Of a DNA stretch of 64,000 nt, positions 43,871 through 54,320 are shown one piece after another. The translations under genes and the position numbers were made by a program. Origin of the DNA: Dugong dugon (taxonomy: Eukaryota; Chordata; Mammalia; Sirenia; Dugongidae); contig CM057462.1 of assembly GCA_030035585.1 (NCBI GenBank), forward strand, positions 116,369,234 to 116,433,233, given 5' to 3'. The notes below the pieces were generated by a model, which saw only the letters and a list, made by a program, of their open reading frames with translations, was not told the DNA's origin and ran no database searches. Positions within the stretch are counted from its first letter, which is position 1, and every line of letters starts with the position of its first letter.

Positions 43871-44685
43871 ATTTATTCCAAGTTACCCATATGCATCACC
43901 CCATCCACTCAAATATGGGAAAATTAAAAGAAATAAAATACATAATATGCATGGAACTTAACAGGTCCCGAGTGACTTTTCTGCCTTCCGCTCTCTTTCC
44001 CTGTCTCTCAGCTGATGCAGTACTAGAGTGGATGGGTCAGTCCTCTACCATCACTGATGTAGCCACTAATGTCTGTGCTAAATAGCAATCTAAAGTGCTG
44101 TCCCACGCTGATCAATTGTGAACAGGGGAAGAGGATTCAGATAAGGCTTGGCTCAATTTTAGCAAAAGTTGATGCAGAGACCTTGTAAACAGCTGCTGTA
44201 TTCAAAAGACAGATTTATAAAATCAGGAAAATAAACCTTGGGAAATCACTCTAAGTATTAAATGTCTATGAGATATAATAATGAAAATCCCTAGAAAAGG
44301 AAAAAGTGAACTAATACATACTGATTTAAATATACACATTTGGGCCCTCAATTTTCTTTTCAGACAAAATAAAATTTACTCTTGATTTGAGTCAAAAGGG
44401 TAGGTTTATGTTCATCTTTCTAACTTGGCTCCAAATTTTAAAACTGAGTCACCATGGTTAGCATTTTGAGTTATAGATTTTTTTTTTTTTTAACTCAATA
44501 GCTACTTTCCTTGGCACTTTGCCTTCGTATTACTGTTCAGGTTTTGCTCCTATAAATGGTCCTCTTGTTTTCCGTTTTCTGTCCTTGGTTTTATTTGTGG
44601 AGGCAAGCATTAATTTATTAGAATTTTGCCTCAAGTCCCAGCAAGTCAAACCATTGCTTTAAGACACTGCTAATGCTTGATTAAG
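43871..44685. other. Unassigned noncoding DNA
   Basis: A T13 run at 44479-44491. No repeat recognised. Confidence 0.5.
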
Positions 44686-44689
44686 GGCA

Positions 44690-44803
44690 AGGGTTGCACA
44701 GCTGATTGACACAAATGATGTCAATAAATTGTATACCTGTAAAAAGTTCAGTTGACAAATGTTGTATGATATGTATATTTACCCAAAAAAAAAAAAAAAA
44801 AAA
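44690..44803 (+). mobile_element. L1 3' end with poly(A)
   Basis: 'gcaagggttgcacagctgat', 'caataaattgtatacctgta', 'atgatatgtatatttaccc' followed by a run of 19 A ending at 44803. This is the end of an L1 3' UTR. Confidence 0.6.
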
Positions 44804-44843
44804 TAGAGCAATTGCTGAGGCAGCTTACGTAGAACCAAACATC

Positions 44844-44922
44844 CAGGGGCGGATTAGCCAATAAACTAGGTAAGGATGGGCTTGCTTGTGTTTATTTACT
44901 AATCTGTAGTAAACAATTTCAC
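44844..44922 (+). repeat. Half-copy of the foldback element
   Basis: CAGGGGCGGATTAGCCAATA... to 'aaacaatttcac'. It matches the left arm of the palindrome at 45043 in the same orientation and about the same length (79 bp), then a T13 run follows. The central and right arms are missing. Confidence 0.75.
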
Positions 44923-45042
44923 TTTTTTTTTTTTCACCACATCAAAGACCCTGCTTCTAGGTATGACTGGCATCTGTCTCTCTCCCAACCCCATACACCT
45001 TCCTATGGAATCAAAGCCTCTTTTCAAATTTACAATCCCTGA

Positions 45043-45212
45043 CAGGAGCGGATGACCCAGCAAGCAAGGTAAGCATGGGTTTACTTGTGCTAATTTACTA
45101 ATCTGTAGTGAACAATTTTCACATTTCACCTATGTGAAATTGTTCACTACAGACTAGTAAGTAAGCACAAGTAAGCCCGTGCGTAACTTGCTTATTGAAT
45201 AAGCCACTCCTG
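45043..45212. repeat. 170-bp palindromic foldback element
   Basis: Left arm 45043-45122 (starts CAGGAGCGG) and right arm 45134-45212 (ends CCACTCCTG) are reverse complements over about 80 bp, with about ten mismatches clustered at the outer third, and an 11-bp loop (45123-45133). The inner part 'gtgctaatttactaatctgt agtgaacaatttt' pairs nearly fully. It has no coding capacity. The form suggests a foldback or MITE. Confidence 0.85.
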
Positions 45213-45745
45213 CGAAACACCTCATGGGATTTCGCATCTTGATTTAGAGGTTTAGGGTCATAGCTTCATGGGACATCCCAGTTAATTGGCCTAATGACAC
45301 TTTCAGTGCTTCTGTTCTATCCTCTAGTTCATTGTGTAGTGCCTGGGGTCTTAAAAGCTTGCAAGTGGCTAGCCAAGGTACAACAATCGGTCTCTATTAG
45401 ACCGGAACAAAAGAGGAAAAGGAGAGTCAGAAATAGGAGAGGAAATGGAATGGGTGGCTAATTGCCTCCATGAACAACTGCCTCTTTTGCCATGAGACGA
45501 AAACTGGATGGTGCCTGATTACCTGTTTTGATCAAAGATTCTATAGAAGAATCTTTGATCAAAAGAGAGAAAATGCAGAATATAATTTCAAATTCTCATG
45601 GAATCCAGATTTTATGGAGCCACGGAGGCTAGACGAACCTCTGAAACTGTTGCCCTGAGATAATTTTTAAGACTGAAACCAAAAATATCTCCTGAAGTCC
45701 TCTTTAAACCAAACAATAGTTTATCTTAATTAGTAAAGAATTGTC
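45213..45745 (+). mobile_element. L1 3' UTR, 5' part
   Basis: 'cacctcatgggatttcgcat', 'gtgcctggggtcttaaaagcttgc', 'caactgcctcttttgccatg', 'ggatggtgcctgattacctg', hairpin 45526-45564, 'gccctgagataatttttaag', 'aaccaaacaatagtttatct'. The motif 'ggggtcttaaaagcttgca' is the complement of the one at 17003 in the inverted L1. Interrupted by the RTE. Confidence 0.75.
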
Positions 45746-46966
45746 TGCAGCAGTACACTGACAGGGAACTGCCAGAAATTTAAGCTGGATTCAGAAAAGG
45801 ACCAAGAATGAGGGATATCATTGCTAATGTCAGATGTATCTTGGCTGAAAGCAAAGAATACCAGAAAGATGTTTACCTGTGTTTTATTGACTATGAAAAT
45901 GCATTCAACTGTGTGGATCATAACAAATTATGGATAACGTTGCCAAGAATGGGAATTCCAGAACACTTAATTGTGCTCATGGGGAACCCGTACACAGATC
46001 GAGAGGCAGTTGTTCAAACAGAATAAGGGGATACTGCGTGGTTTAAAATCTGCAAAGGTGTGCATTAGGGTTGTATCATTTCTCTATACTTATTAAATCT
46101 GTACGCTTAGCAGATACTCCAAGAAGTTGGACTGCATGAAGGAGAACATGGCATCAGGATTGGAGGAAGACTCATTAACAACCTGCGTTATGCAGATGAT
46201 ACAACCTTGCTTGCTGAAAGTGAAGAGGACTTAAAACACTTACTGATGAAGATCAAAGACCACAGCCTTCGGTATGGATTGCATCTCAACATAAAGAAAA
46301 TAAAAATCCTCACAACTGGACCAATAAGCAACATCATGATAAACAGAGAAAATATTGAAGTCATCAAGGATTTCATTTTACTTGGATCCACAATCAATGC
46401 CAATTGAAGCAGCAGTCAAGAAATCAAAAGACCCATTGCATTGGGCAAATCTTCTGCAAAAGACCTCTTTAAAGTGTTAAAAAACAAAGATATCACCTTG
46501 AGGACTAAGGTGTGCCTGACCCAAGCCATGGTATTTTCAATCCCCTCATACGTGTGTGAAAGCTGGGCAATGAATAGGGAAAGTCAAAGAAGAATTGATG
46601 CCTTTGAATTACAGTGTTGGCAAAGAATATTGAATATACCGTGGACTGCCAAAAGAACAAACAAATCTGTCTTGGAAGAAGTACAGCCAAAATGCTCCTT
46701 AGAAGCAAGGATGGCGAGAACTTCTTCTCATGTACTCTGGACCTGTTATCAGTAGGGACCAGTCCCTGGAAAAGGACATCATGCTTGGTAAAGTAGAGGG
46801 TCAGCGAAAAAGAGGAAGATCTTTGACGAATGAATTGACACAGTGCTTGCAACAATAAGCTCAAACATAGCAAGATTGTGAGGATTGCGTAGGACTGGGC
46901 AGTGTTTCATTCTGTTGTACATAGGGTTACTATGAGTTGGAACTGACTCAATGGCACCTAACAACA
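45746..46966 (+). mobile_element. RTE LINE 3' fragment with RT palm domain, in L1 3' UTR
   Basis: About 1.2 kb, opening with 'gcagcagtacactgacaggg'. The frame 45808-46026 gives VYLCFIDYENAFNCVDHNKLW (motif A, catalytic Asp) and ends at a stop at 46024. The next frame contains LRYADDTTLLAESEEDLKHLL (46186-46248), the intact catalytic loop YADD. A further frame 46441-46755 reads RTKVCLTQAMVFSIPSYV ... EVQPKCSLEARMART. At least three breaks (stop or shift) separate them. The 3' end at 46930-46966 carries 'gactcaatggcacctaacaac' and AAC units. No endonuclease domain. It is dead. Confidence 0.93.
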
Positions 46967-47215
46967 ACACAACAATCTATATGGGATCAAACTGATAATA
47001 GGAACTCGAAAGGTTAGATAGGAGGCTTAGGGGGCAGTGAGTTTATGTTAATGGGGAAGAACAATTTGGAAAAGGAGGGTGAGAATGGTTGTACAACTTG
47101 AGGAATGTAATCGATTTCACTGAATGGTACATATAGAAATTGTGAAATTGGCATACACGGTCTGCTACACATAATTTCAACCACAACAAAAAAATAAAAC
47201 AAATTATTTTAAAAA
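46967..47215 (+). mobile_element. L1 3' UTR, 3' part
   Basis: 'atctatatgggatcaaactg', 'ttagggggcagtgagtttat', 'gaagaacaatttggaaaagg', 'aatgtaatcgatttcactga', and an A-rich end at 47185-47215. Read with 45213-45745, the RTE splits one L1 3' UTR. Confidence 0.7.
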
Positions 47216-47390
47216 AACTACCAATGTTGTTGATTTCCTTTTCAGTGTGGCAATGTTGAATATGCTTCCATCTTTTGTAAATACTTAACTCTTTATTTTT
47301 ATGTTAAAATGTCTGGTCATATAAAAAGACTTAGGAATCAAATCTCATTGACTAAAGAAAGAATAATAGACATAGAATATCATCACTTTG
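47216..47390. other. Unassigned AT-rich DNA
   Basis: AT-rich; no repeat recognised. Confidence 0.5.
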
Positions 47391-48235
47391 CAATCTCTAA
47401 TTTAAAAAAAAAAAAGAATCAAGACAGTGGTTATCAATGGCCACTAAAATCATTGAGTGAAAAGATAATGGAGAATTTGATAATGGATGGATCAGCCTGA
47501 CAGCACTTGAACGCACTGATCAACCTTAACATCACCAGTGGCGCCTCCCAATGTGATGCATTAGAATCTTCACCATACCCCCTATGAAGCATTCTTGCCA
47601 AAAACATCTAACACAATTCTAACCAAGCCTCTGGATCTAACTACCAGTTTACAGGAAATGACAGGGGGTAGAGGCAGAGAAGCATGTTAAGTGACACTAT
47701 AGGGATGCAATCAACACAGTCAATAATGCGACCAGCTCTACAGGACAAAGAGCCCAGTTCGTTCAACATTCAAATTGCAAGGTTAAAAAAGCAGAGATGA
47801 TTAGATTTAAAGATATTAAAGAACTATTAGCAAATGTAATGTCTCGAACTTATTTGGAGCCACATTTGAGCGACTGATACAACCAAGGAAATTTGAATAC
47901 TGGCAGGATGTTTAATGGCACAAAGGAATTACTGCTATGTTTTAGGTAAGACAGACTATTTTGGTGTATTAGAAAAGGAGTACTTATCTTTTGGACATAT
48001 ATATTGAAGAATTTTCAGTTGAAATGACATGATGTCTAGGATTTGCTTCAAAATAATCCAAGAGGGCTTGAGGGAGTAACAGGGGCGTAGATGAAACAAA
48101 TATGTCTCTTGGTTGATGATTGTTGAAGCTGGTGACAAGTACATAAGGGTGCATTATACTCTTCTCTTTGCTTTTTGTATGTTTGACATTCTCCATAACA
48201 AAAATAAATGAAAGAATAAAAAGAGACTAGCATTC
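47390..48235 (+). mobile_element. Ancient poly(A)-tailed LINE-like repeat, L1-type or unassigned
   Basis: 'caagacagtggttatcaatg', 'aacatcaccagtggcgcctc', 'ctaccagtttacaggaaatg', 'aatgacatgatgtctaggat', 'ttgttgaagctggtgacaag', 'tgttgacattctccataaca'-like 3' end with 'aaaataaatgaaagaataaaa'. I recall this 3' end from ancient LINE 3' UTRs. Family not certain. Confidence 0.5.
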
Positions 48236-49135
48236 GGAAATGGTTTGCCTCTTACTCTGCCTCCTCCCACAAACCACACTAGATCTTCAGATGCAAACTC
48301 ACACATAATCATACCATATTATTTTGCAAATATATATATATAATTGAGATGAAACTAGAGTCCTATACACTTGTAGAAATATTTCTTATTCTCTAGTGCT
48401 CCTTCCAATATTTTTCCTATATTCCATAAAGAGATAAATGGGTCATACATGAGATGTCAAAAGAAATAGCCTTCTTTTGCAATCACTTCCAACTTCTATT
48501 CAGTAGAAAAATCCAAGTGAGTGCTAAAAGGGAAACGTCTTGTGACAAGGTCAAGCAAGACAGATGAGAAATACGGCTTGTGATGAAAAACTAACAGGTG
48601 CATGTTTTATTGGCATGATAAATGTGAAAAAACCAGATGTGGAATCCCATATAACATTATACTAAATGATTTAAAGTGTATCTTTCCCCAAAGAAGCTTT
48701 TTTTCTGGCTCTTATTCTTGTCATTCTGATTGCAACTTCTGCAAGCCTCTTAGGGACTAGGACACAAAAGTTCATGAAGATTCTATTTTCATGGAAAATT
48801 TATAGCACCATGCAGCATGACCCCTGTTTAAGCAAGCAAGTCAGTTTGTTTGGGATGTAGAGGCAAAGGCCAGACTGACATCACCCTAGGCTTCTCTGCA
48901 GGGCTAATGAGCTTGCATGAACCAACCAGCAAGAGCAGCTCTAGAGCAGAGCACAACTAACTCCTCCCTTACCAAAAATACTGAGAGGGGCTGGAAGAAA
49001 TATAAGCAAGGGTTGAGGGGCTTTGTCTGTGTTCGATTTGTTTGTTTGTTTCTGATAAGCATACTTGCCATCATTTCCAGAAAAGGCCTGAATAACATGA
49101 AGGACCAACTAAATTTATGAAGTGGCTCTTAGTAA
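48236..49135. other. Unassigned noncoding DNA
   Basis: An (AT)n run at 48331-48344 and nothing else recognised. Confidence 0.5.
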
Positions 49136-49139
49136 ACAG

Positions 49140-49250
49140 ACTGACTGTGAGATCCCCTAAGGCACAGAGGTCTGCTAGCAACCTTCCTGTCCCCAGATCT
49201 TAGCAGAATGCCTGGCACACTTGCTGCTCAATAAATGATAGAACAAATGA
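49140..49250 (+). mobile_element. L2 LINE 3' end fragment
   Basis: 'tagcagaatgcctggcacac ttgctgctcaataaatgatag' is the L2 3' terminus. Confidence 0.65.
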
Positions 49251-49324
49251 ACTGAGGAGGAAGAGGGAAAGGATGCAAGACTATCTCTATGAATGATGGA
49301 CAGGAAAATGCTTGTTTTAGGGAT

Positions 49325-49680
49325 CCATGCCCCAGATGTTCAGACTGCACCCTCTCACAACTTTCATCCAATTGCTCAACAAGTCTACACAGCACACTCT
49401 GGTAGAGTTCTTCCTCATCTCCCACCTGAGAAATAAGATTTCAATGGCCCCTAACTGGTTTCCTGCCTCCAGGCACCCTCCCCCATTCCTACGATCTGTT
49501 CCATCCTCCACACAGCCCACAGTGATTTCTAAAATGCAATCTAATTGCACCATCGCCTATGCAGTACCTTTCAGTGGTCCTCTATCACCTCTACAGGTTA
49601 CACTATCCTTCTCATTCCTTCTTCTGAGGCCCTACACAGGCCCTACCTGAATCATATTAAACACTCATCACCCAGAAGTG
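49325..49680 (+). mobile_element. L2 LINE 3' region
   Basis: 'aaataagatttcaatggccc ctaactggtttcctgcct', 'cacagcccacagtgatttct', 'gcagtacctttcagtggtcc', 'caggccctacctgaatcat'. Two open frames (107 and 78 codons) cross it as chance frames. Confidence 0.75.
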
Positions 49681-49720
49681 AAATATTGTAATTGTCTACT
49701 TGATTGTCCTTCTCCTTGCT

Positions 49721-49919
49721 AGAGTCCTTGGGTGGTGCTCAACTGCTAGCCAAAAGGTTACAGGTTCAAGTCCACCCAGAGGTGCCTCAGAAGAAAGGCC
49801 TGGCAATCTATTAATGAAAAAAATCATCCACTGAAAACCACAAGGAGCACAGTTCTACTCTAACACACAAGGGATCTCCATGAGTCGAAATCAGCTCAAC
49901 AGCAACTGGTTTAACTGGT
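49721..49919 (+). repeat. AfroSINE-type SINE, long subfamily
   Basis: 'agagtccttgggtggtgctc', 'tccacccagaggtgcctcag', ending 'cagcaactggttta'. Target duplication TCTCCTTGC at 49711-49719 and 49920-49928. Confidence 0.95.
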
Positions 49920-49929
49920 TCTCCTTGCA

Positions 49930-50506
49930 ATGTCTCTACATGTACAAATATTCTCAGCCCATTGAGTTTACCAGAAAGACTAAGAGGGCTTACTTAAATA
50001 TATGTTCAATTTTTTCTTTACCAAATGAATGCAACACAAATGCCCCCAAGTTTTTAAGAATATTATATTGTTGTCTTTAAAAAAAAAAAAAAAGAAAATT
50101 AAGCTGACTGTAGTAATATTGGGGAAATCGTACGTATTAAGTTTTTAAAAAGATCCTGCTGGATTCATTTTAGTCAAGATCCACAAAATTGTGTTCAAGC
50201 TTGTGTATTTGTCAGATTTGTCAGTACTGATAGATTTAGTATCTATTGGCTAGTAAATTAGCTTGGATGCTCACAATAGCTTATTGCGACATGGAGACTT
50301 GAAGCTGTCATGGCATTTATAGACAAAGTTCACGGCACAGTCATATTTCAGGCAGAGACAGGCTCATTCTAGTTCACTGCCCAGGAATAGATACACTCAA
50401 AAGGGTGAGGACCCAAGGTACAGCCTTTCATGGGAGCAGGGCAGGACTCAGCAGACAAAACAGGGTCCAGAAGAGCGCTTAGACCACTACTCAAATGGTC
50501 ACAACT
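49930..50506. other. Unassigned noncoding DNA
   Basis: Contains an A16 run around 50079-50094. No repeat recognised. Confidence 0.5.
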
Positions 50507-50517
50507 ATATAAAGGAA

Positions 50518-50785
50518 GCGAGGATGGTGACACTTTGTCATACTTTGGACATGTTATCAGGAGGGATCAGTCCCTGGAGAAGAACATTATGCTTGGTAAA
50601 GTAGAGGGTCAGCAAAAAAGAGGAAGACCCTCAACGAGACGGATTTTCACAGTAGCTGCAACACCGGGCTCAAGCATAACAACGATCATGAGGACGGCGC
50701 AGGACCAGGCAATGTTTCACTCTGTTGCGCATAGGGTTGCTATGGGTCAGAAGCAACTCGACGGCACCTAACAACAACAACAACA
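50518..50785 (+). mobile_element. RTE LINE, extreme 5'-truncated 3' end
   Basis: The frame 50430-50771 reads on the element strand as LSYFGHVIRRDQSLEKNIMLGKVEGQQKRGRPSTRR, the C-terminus of the RTE protein, followed by the 3' UTR end 'gcaactcgacggcacctaac' and (AAC)n. An 11-bp target duplication ATATAAAGGAA lies at 50507-50517 and 50786-50796. A precise, recent-looking insertion. Confidence 0.95.
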
Positions 50786-50839
50786 ATATAAAGGAATGAT
50801 AAAAAGGCGGGAAACTAGCCAGCACAATATTGTCACTAC

Positions 50840-51285
50840 TCTCCAACACTATAAAACTCAAATTCTCCAGAGTCTTCTTCCTCTAATCCTTTCTACAAAT
50901 TGCCATAGAGAAACTGCTTATTGTAGTAGGCTGCTTAGCTACTCAAATACCTTTAATGTACTCCTGTTAATTACAGAATAAAGCCCCATATTTCTCAGCC
51001 TGACAGTCATGACTTGGCACTTTCTCTTCTCCCTAGAATTGCCCACTTTTGTTCCCTTATTCTCAGTATATCCCTTCTTCAGATCTACTTCTTCTCTATG
51101 AAGCCCTCTTCAACTATTACAGCCACAACTGCTCTGTCTTTGAAAATCTGTCACAGTTTGTTTTACAATGGACACATAATTGCACACCACCAAACAGTGT
51201 TTAACTGATTAATGTGTGCACGCATGTCATAAATAACATCTGAATCATAAACTCCTTGAGGACAAGGGCCTCAGGTAAAAAGAAC
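50840..51285 (+). mobile_element. L2 LINE 3' region
   Basis: 'ttaattacagaataaagccc', 'ttctatgaagccctcttcaa'-like, then 'aactccttgaggacaagggcc'. L2 order. Confidence 0.65.
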
Positions 51286-51475
51286 ATCACATTAAGAATC
51301 CAGTCTAGCTCAGCCCTGCCACTTTATTGCACTGTGCCCTTGGGCAGTACACTTAACTTCCCTGAAGCCTATTTTAGTTGTGTGGAAATAAGCATGCGTA
51401 TCCTGAAGACTTCTCAGAGCTGATAAAGATCAGGTTAGTTAAAAAAAAAAAAAAAAGTGCTAAAGTATTTCACCA
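51285..51475 (+). repeat. MIR SINE with A16
   Basis: 'cctgccactttattgcactg', 'cccttgggcagtacacttaa', 'cagagctgataaagatcagg'. An A16 run at 51439-51454 ends the copy. Confidence 0.75.
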
Positions 51476-51542
51476 ACCAAAAAATTATCATACACTTTTG
51501 GGAGATATTAGTATTATTCCATATATACATAGAGATATTTAA

Positions 51543-51746
51543 AGGAGGTCTGATGACACAAACAGTTAAGCACTAACCAAAAGCTGGTAACCAAAAGGGT
51601 GGTGGTTCAACCCACCCAGTGGCTCCCCATGAGAAAGACCTGGCAATCTGCTTCTTTAAAGATTACAGCCAAGAAAATCTTACGGGGCACTCTGTCCTAC
51701 AGGGTCATCATGAGTCAAAAATTTACTCAATAATACCTAACAACAT
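51543..51746 (+). repeat. AfroSINE-type SINE
   Basis: 'aggaggtctgatgacacaaa', 'gtggttcaacccacccagtg', 'ggtcatcatgagtcaaaaat'. Diverged. Confidence 0.9.
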
Positions 51747-51748
51747 AT

Positions 51749-51949
51749 CCAAACCACTGCCGTTGAGTCAATTGTGACTCATAACAACCCTATAGGGCAG
51801 AATAGAACAGCCCACAGGGTTTTTAAGGCTGTAAATCTTAACGGAAGCAGACTGCCACATCTTTCTACTGTGGAGCAGCTGGTGGGTTCAAACTGCCAAC
51901 CTTTTGGTTAGCAACCAAGCTCTTAACCACTGTGCCACCAGGGCTCCTT
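51749..51949 (-). repeat. AfroSINE-type SINE
   Basis: Inverted: 'aaccactgccgttgagtcaa', 'cttaaccactgtgccaccagg'. At its head the 15-bp tip 'caccagggctcctt' is repeated about 17 bp on (51957-51970). Confidence 0.93.
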
Positions 51950-51989
51950 GTTGCAACACCAGGGCTCCTTATATACACACATACATGTA

Positions 51990-52197
51990 CATAAAAACAG
52001 TTGCTGTCAAGCAGGCTTCAACTCATGGCAACTTCATGTGTATCAAAGTAGAACTGTGCTCCAGAGGGTTTTCAATGGCTGGTTTTTTAGAAGTACATAG
52101 CCAGGCTTGTCTTCTGAGGTGCCTCTGGGTGCACTCAAACTTCCAACATTTCAGTTAGCAGCTGAACATGTTAACTGTTTGTACCACTCAGGGATTC
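51990..52197 (-). repeat. AfroSINE-type SINE, long subfamily
   Basis: Inverted: 'ttgctgtcaagcaggcttca', 'ggttttttagaagtacatag', head 'gtaccactcagggattcc'. The flanks ATATACACACATAC and ATATACATACATAC are a target duplication, imperfect. Confidence 0.92.
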
Positions 52198-53105
52198 CAT
52201 ATATACATACATACACACACATATATATATACTTGTATACTGTATATTAATATCACTATACAGCTAACTACCTAAAAGCTAATGTCAGAATTCACCACAT
52301 GTTTTTCTACTTTTTCAGTTTAATAGCTTGAGAACATCGTCACCAGCTAAAGGTGAGTTTCAGAAGGTCAAAGGCTAACACTTTATCTGGGAGAGAAGGT
52401 TCCTAATACCTGCTTGATGAATAAATGAATAAAGGAATCCAGATGAAAAGAGTTTACTAGAGTTATCTGCACTGTTCTGAAATCATAAAAATCACAGACA
52501 GCCTAGTATATTCTAAACTCTCTTGCAGACTCGATAAAGTGCTTTGGTCTGATGATCTAAGAAACTAACATTATGTACCACTTGGCACTAAAGAAACCCA
52601 ATATCACTGTTAGAATGGAAATTGCCACTGCTCTTACTTCCTTGAGAGAACTATGATAGATTATGTGTTACATGCAAAGTAGAACATTGTATCAATAGAC
52701 CAGTGTGTCCTTTGGGAGAATGCTGCCATGCTGACAAAGCATAGTGTCAACATGGCATTCATCTCCAAACTCAGATTAAAGGTCACTAGCACAAAAGTTG
52801 TGTTCAATGTGGTCTACGACAATGGGACAGGAACCTGCCACAGATGAGACATGTAGCTTCTTCAAAGATTTCATTAGTCTCCCCTGTGCCATGATTCGCA
52901 TCAAATGTAAACTTGGAAATGGCAGCAACATGGCCCTAGAGTCACGCAGTCTGTTCTCATGTAAGTCACTGTGACTAGAAATGAGACCCATTGTCCTAGA
53001 CGTAATCAGAAAAATGATGAGCATAGTATGAACTTGAACAATTCTAAAGAGCAAACTGAGGAAAGGCAGACATGATGTCTCCCTGATAAACAAATAACTT
53101 CCAGT
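52198..53105. other. Unassigned; TA/CA-rich start
   Basis: Irregular (TACA/CATA/TA)n at 52199-52232. The rest is unassigned; the 105-codon minus frame 52776-53093 has no recognisable product. Confidence 0.5.
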
Positions 53106-53109
53106 AAAA

Positions 53110-53250
53110 CAAATGTATGTTCAGTACCTCCTCTTTGCTGAGCCATGGTGCTAAGCACTGGGAATAAAAATGATTCAGCTACAGGCCATACCCTTGAGAA
53201 GATCTCAGTCTAGCAGAGAAGACCAGATCATTTTGATTAACAATGGTAAA
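53110..53250 (+). repeat. Ancient mammal-wide repeat, family not named
   Basis: 'tttgctgagccatggtgcta agcactgggaataaaa... gatctcagtctagcagagaa'. Same class as 29500 and 33490. Confidence 0.55.
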
Positions 53251-53620
53251 TGTTAGATAGAGATAGGCGTTCCCAGTGTTGCAAATGGCTGAGTTAGGAC
53301 ACAGCAGGGCTAGTGCTAAGGGTGCTATCTTGGACTGGCCAAGGACAAACCAGCAACAAGAACTTCAAGCCTTTCAAAGAGTGGCTGCTGCCAAAATCTT
53401 CATGAGTCTCCTCAGTGGGGAACTGCCATCATAAATCCATAGACTTTTGTAACCACACTGTTATATGTAGACTTTACATTTGAATTTATTGAGCATCTAA
53501 TAAGCATTAAGCACCTTGCTGGCCACTCGCATGAGTACTTGTTTGGCTTTTCTAATTCAAAGACTCAACTACCAAGGTTATAAATTAGTCAAGGAAACCA
53601 ACCTGCAACAAATAATCAGG
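53251..53620. other. Unassigned noncoding DNA
   Basis: No repeat recognised. Confidence 0.5.
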
Positions 53621-53624
53621 TACA

Positions 53625-53825
53625 ATAAATGATGATAGTATAACTCATTTAATACCAACACTTAGACTCAGGGTGTAAGAATTATTAATCCCACCCAGTA
53701 GATGAAAAAATTGTGATCTAGTGGGTTACGTGAGTACCCAATGTCACTTAGATAGTTAATGGCAGAGTCAGAACTTTGTTCATCCGGTCCCTTGCTCAAG
53801 TTCAGAATGCTTTCACTGAGAGTAC
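53625..53825 (-). repeat. MIR SINE
   Basis: Reverse of the MIR core: 'taatcccacccagtagatga', 'aatgtcacttagatagttaa', 'ggcagagtcagaactttgtt'. Confidence 0.7.
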
Positions 53826-53989
53826 CATGGCCCTCAGCAAACATGTCAGCAATGTTTCTTGTGCCTTCTCCCTGAAACTTTGTGCTGATTGAGGTAGCTC
53901 CTTGATAACCATGAATCCCCTCAAAACCAGTTTCCCTTCCCAGAAAAGGGCTTTCTTCAACTCCTGTTTTCTATCCTTTTTCTTTCTTT

Positions 53990-54320
53990 CTTACTTTTTT
54001 TTAAATAATACTTTATTATGTTTTTGGTGAAAGCTTACATAGCAAATTAGATTCCCTTTTAATAATTTCTATACATATTGTTCAGTGACACTGGTTACAT
54101 TTTTCACAATGTGTCAACATTCTCATTTTTCCATTCTGGTTTTCCCCTTTCCATTAATCTAGTTCCCTGTCCCATCTTATCTTCTCATCTTTGTTTTAGG
54201 CTAACTGTTGACCATTTGGTCTTACATAAATGGTTTTTTTGAAAGATTACAGTACTCACAGGTAATATTGTTTATTTCATGAGCCAATCTGTCATTTAGC
54301 TGAAATCTGTATCCTTTTTC
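53990..54320 (-). mobile_element. L1 3' UTR fragment, elephant-type
   Basis: Inverted: T-rich start, 'taatactttattatgttttt', 'gcttacatagcaaattagat', 'gttcagtgacactggttaca', then 'aaagattacagtactcacag'. This is the lineage-specific L1 3' UTR I know with 'gtttacagagcaaattag'. Confidence 0.65.

Noticed and set aside
49327-49650. 107-codon plus frame
   Set aside because: Lies wholly in an L2 fragment.
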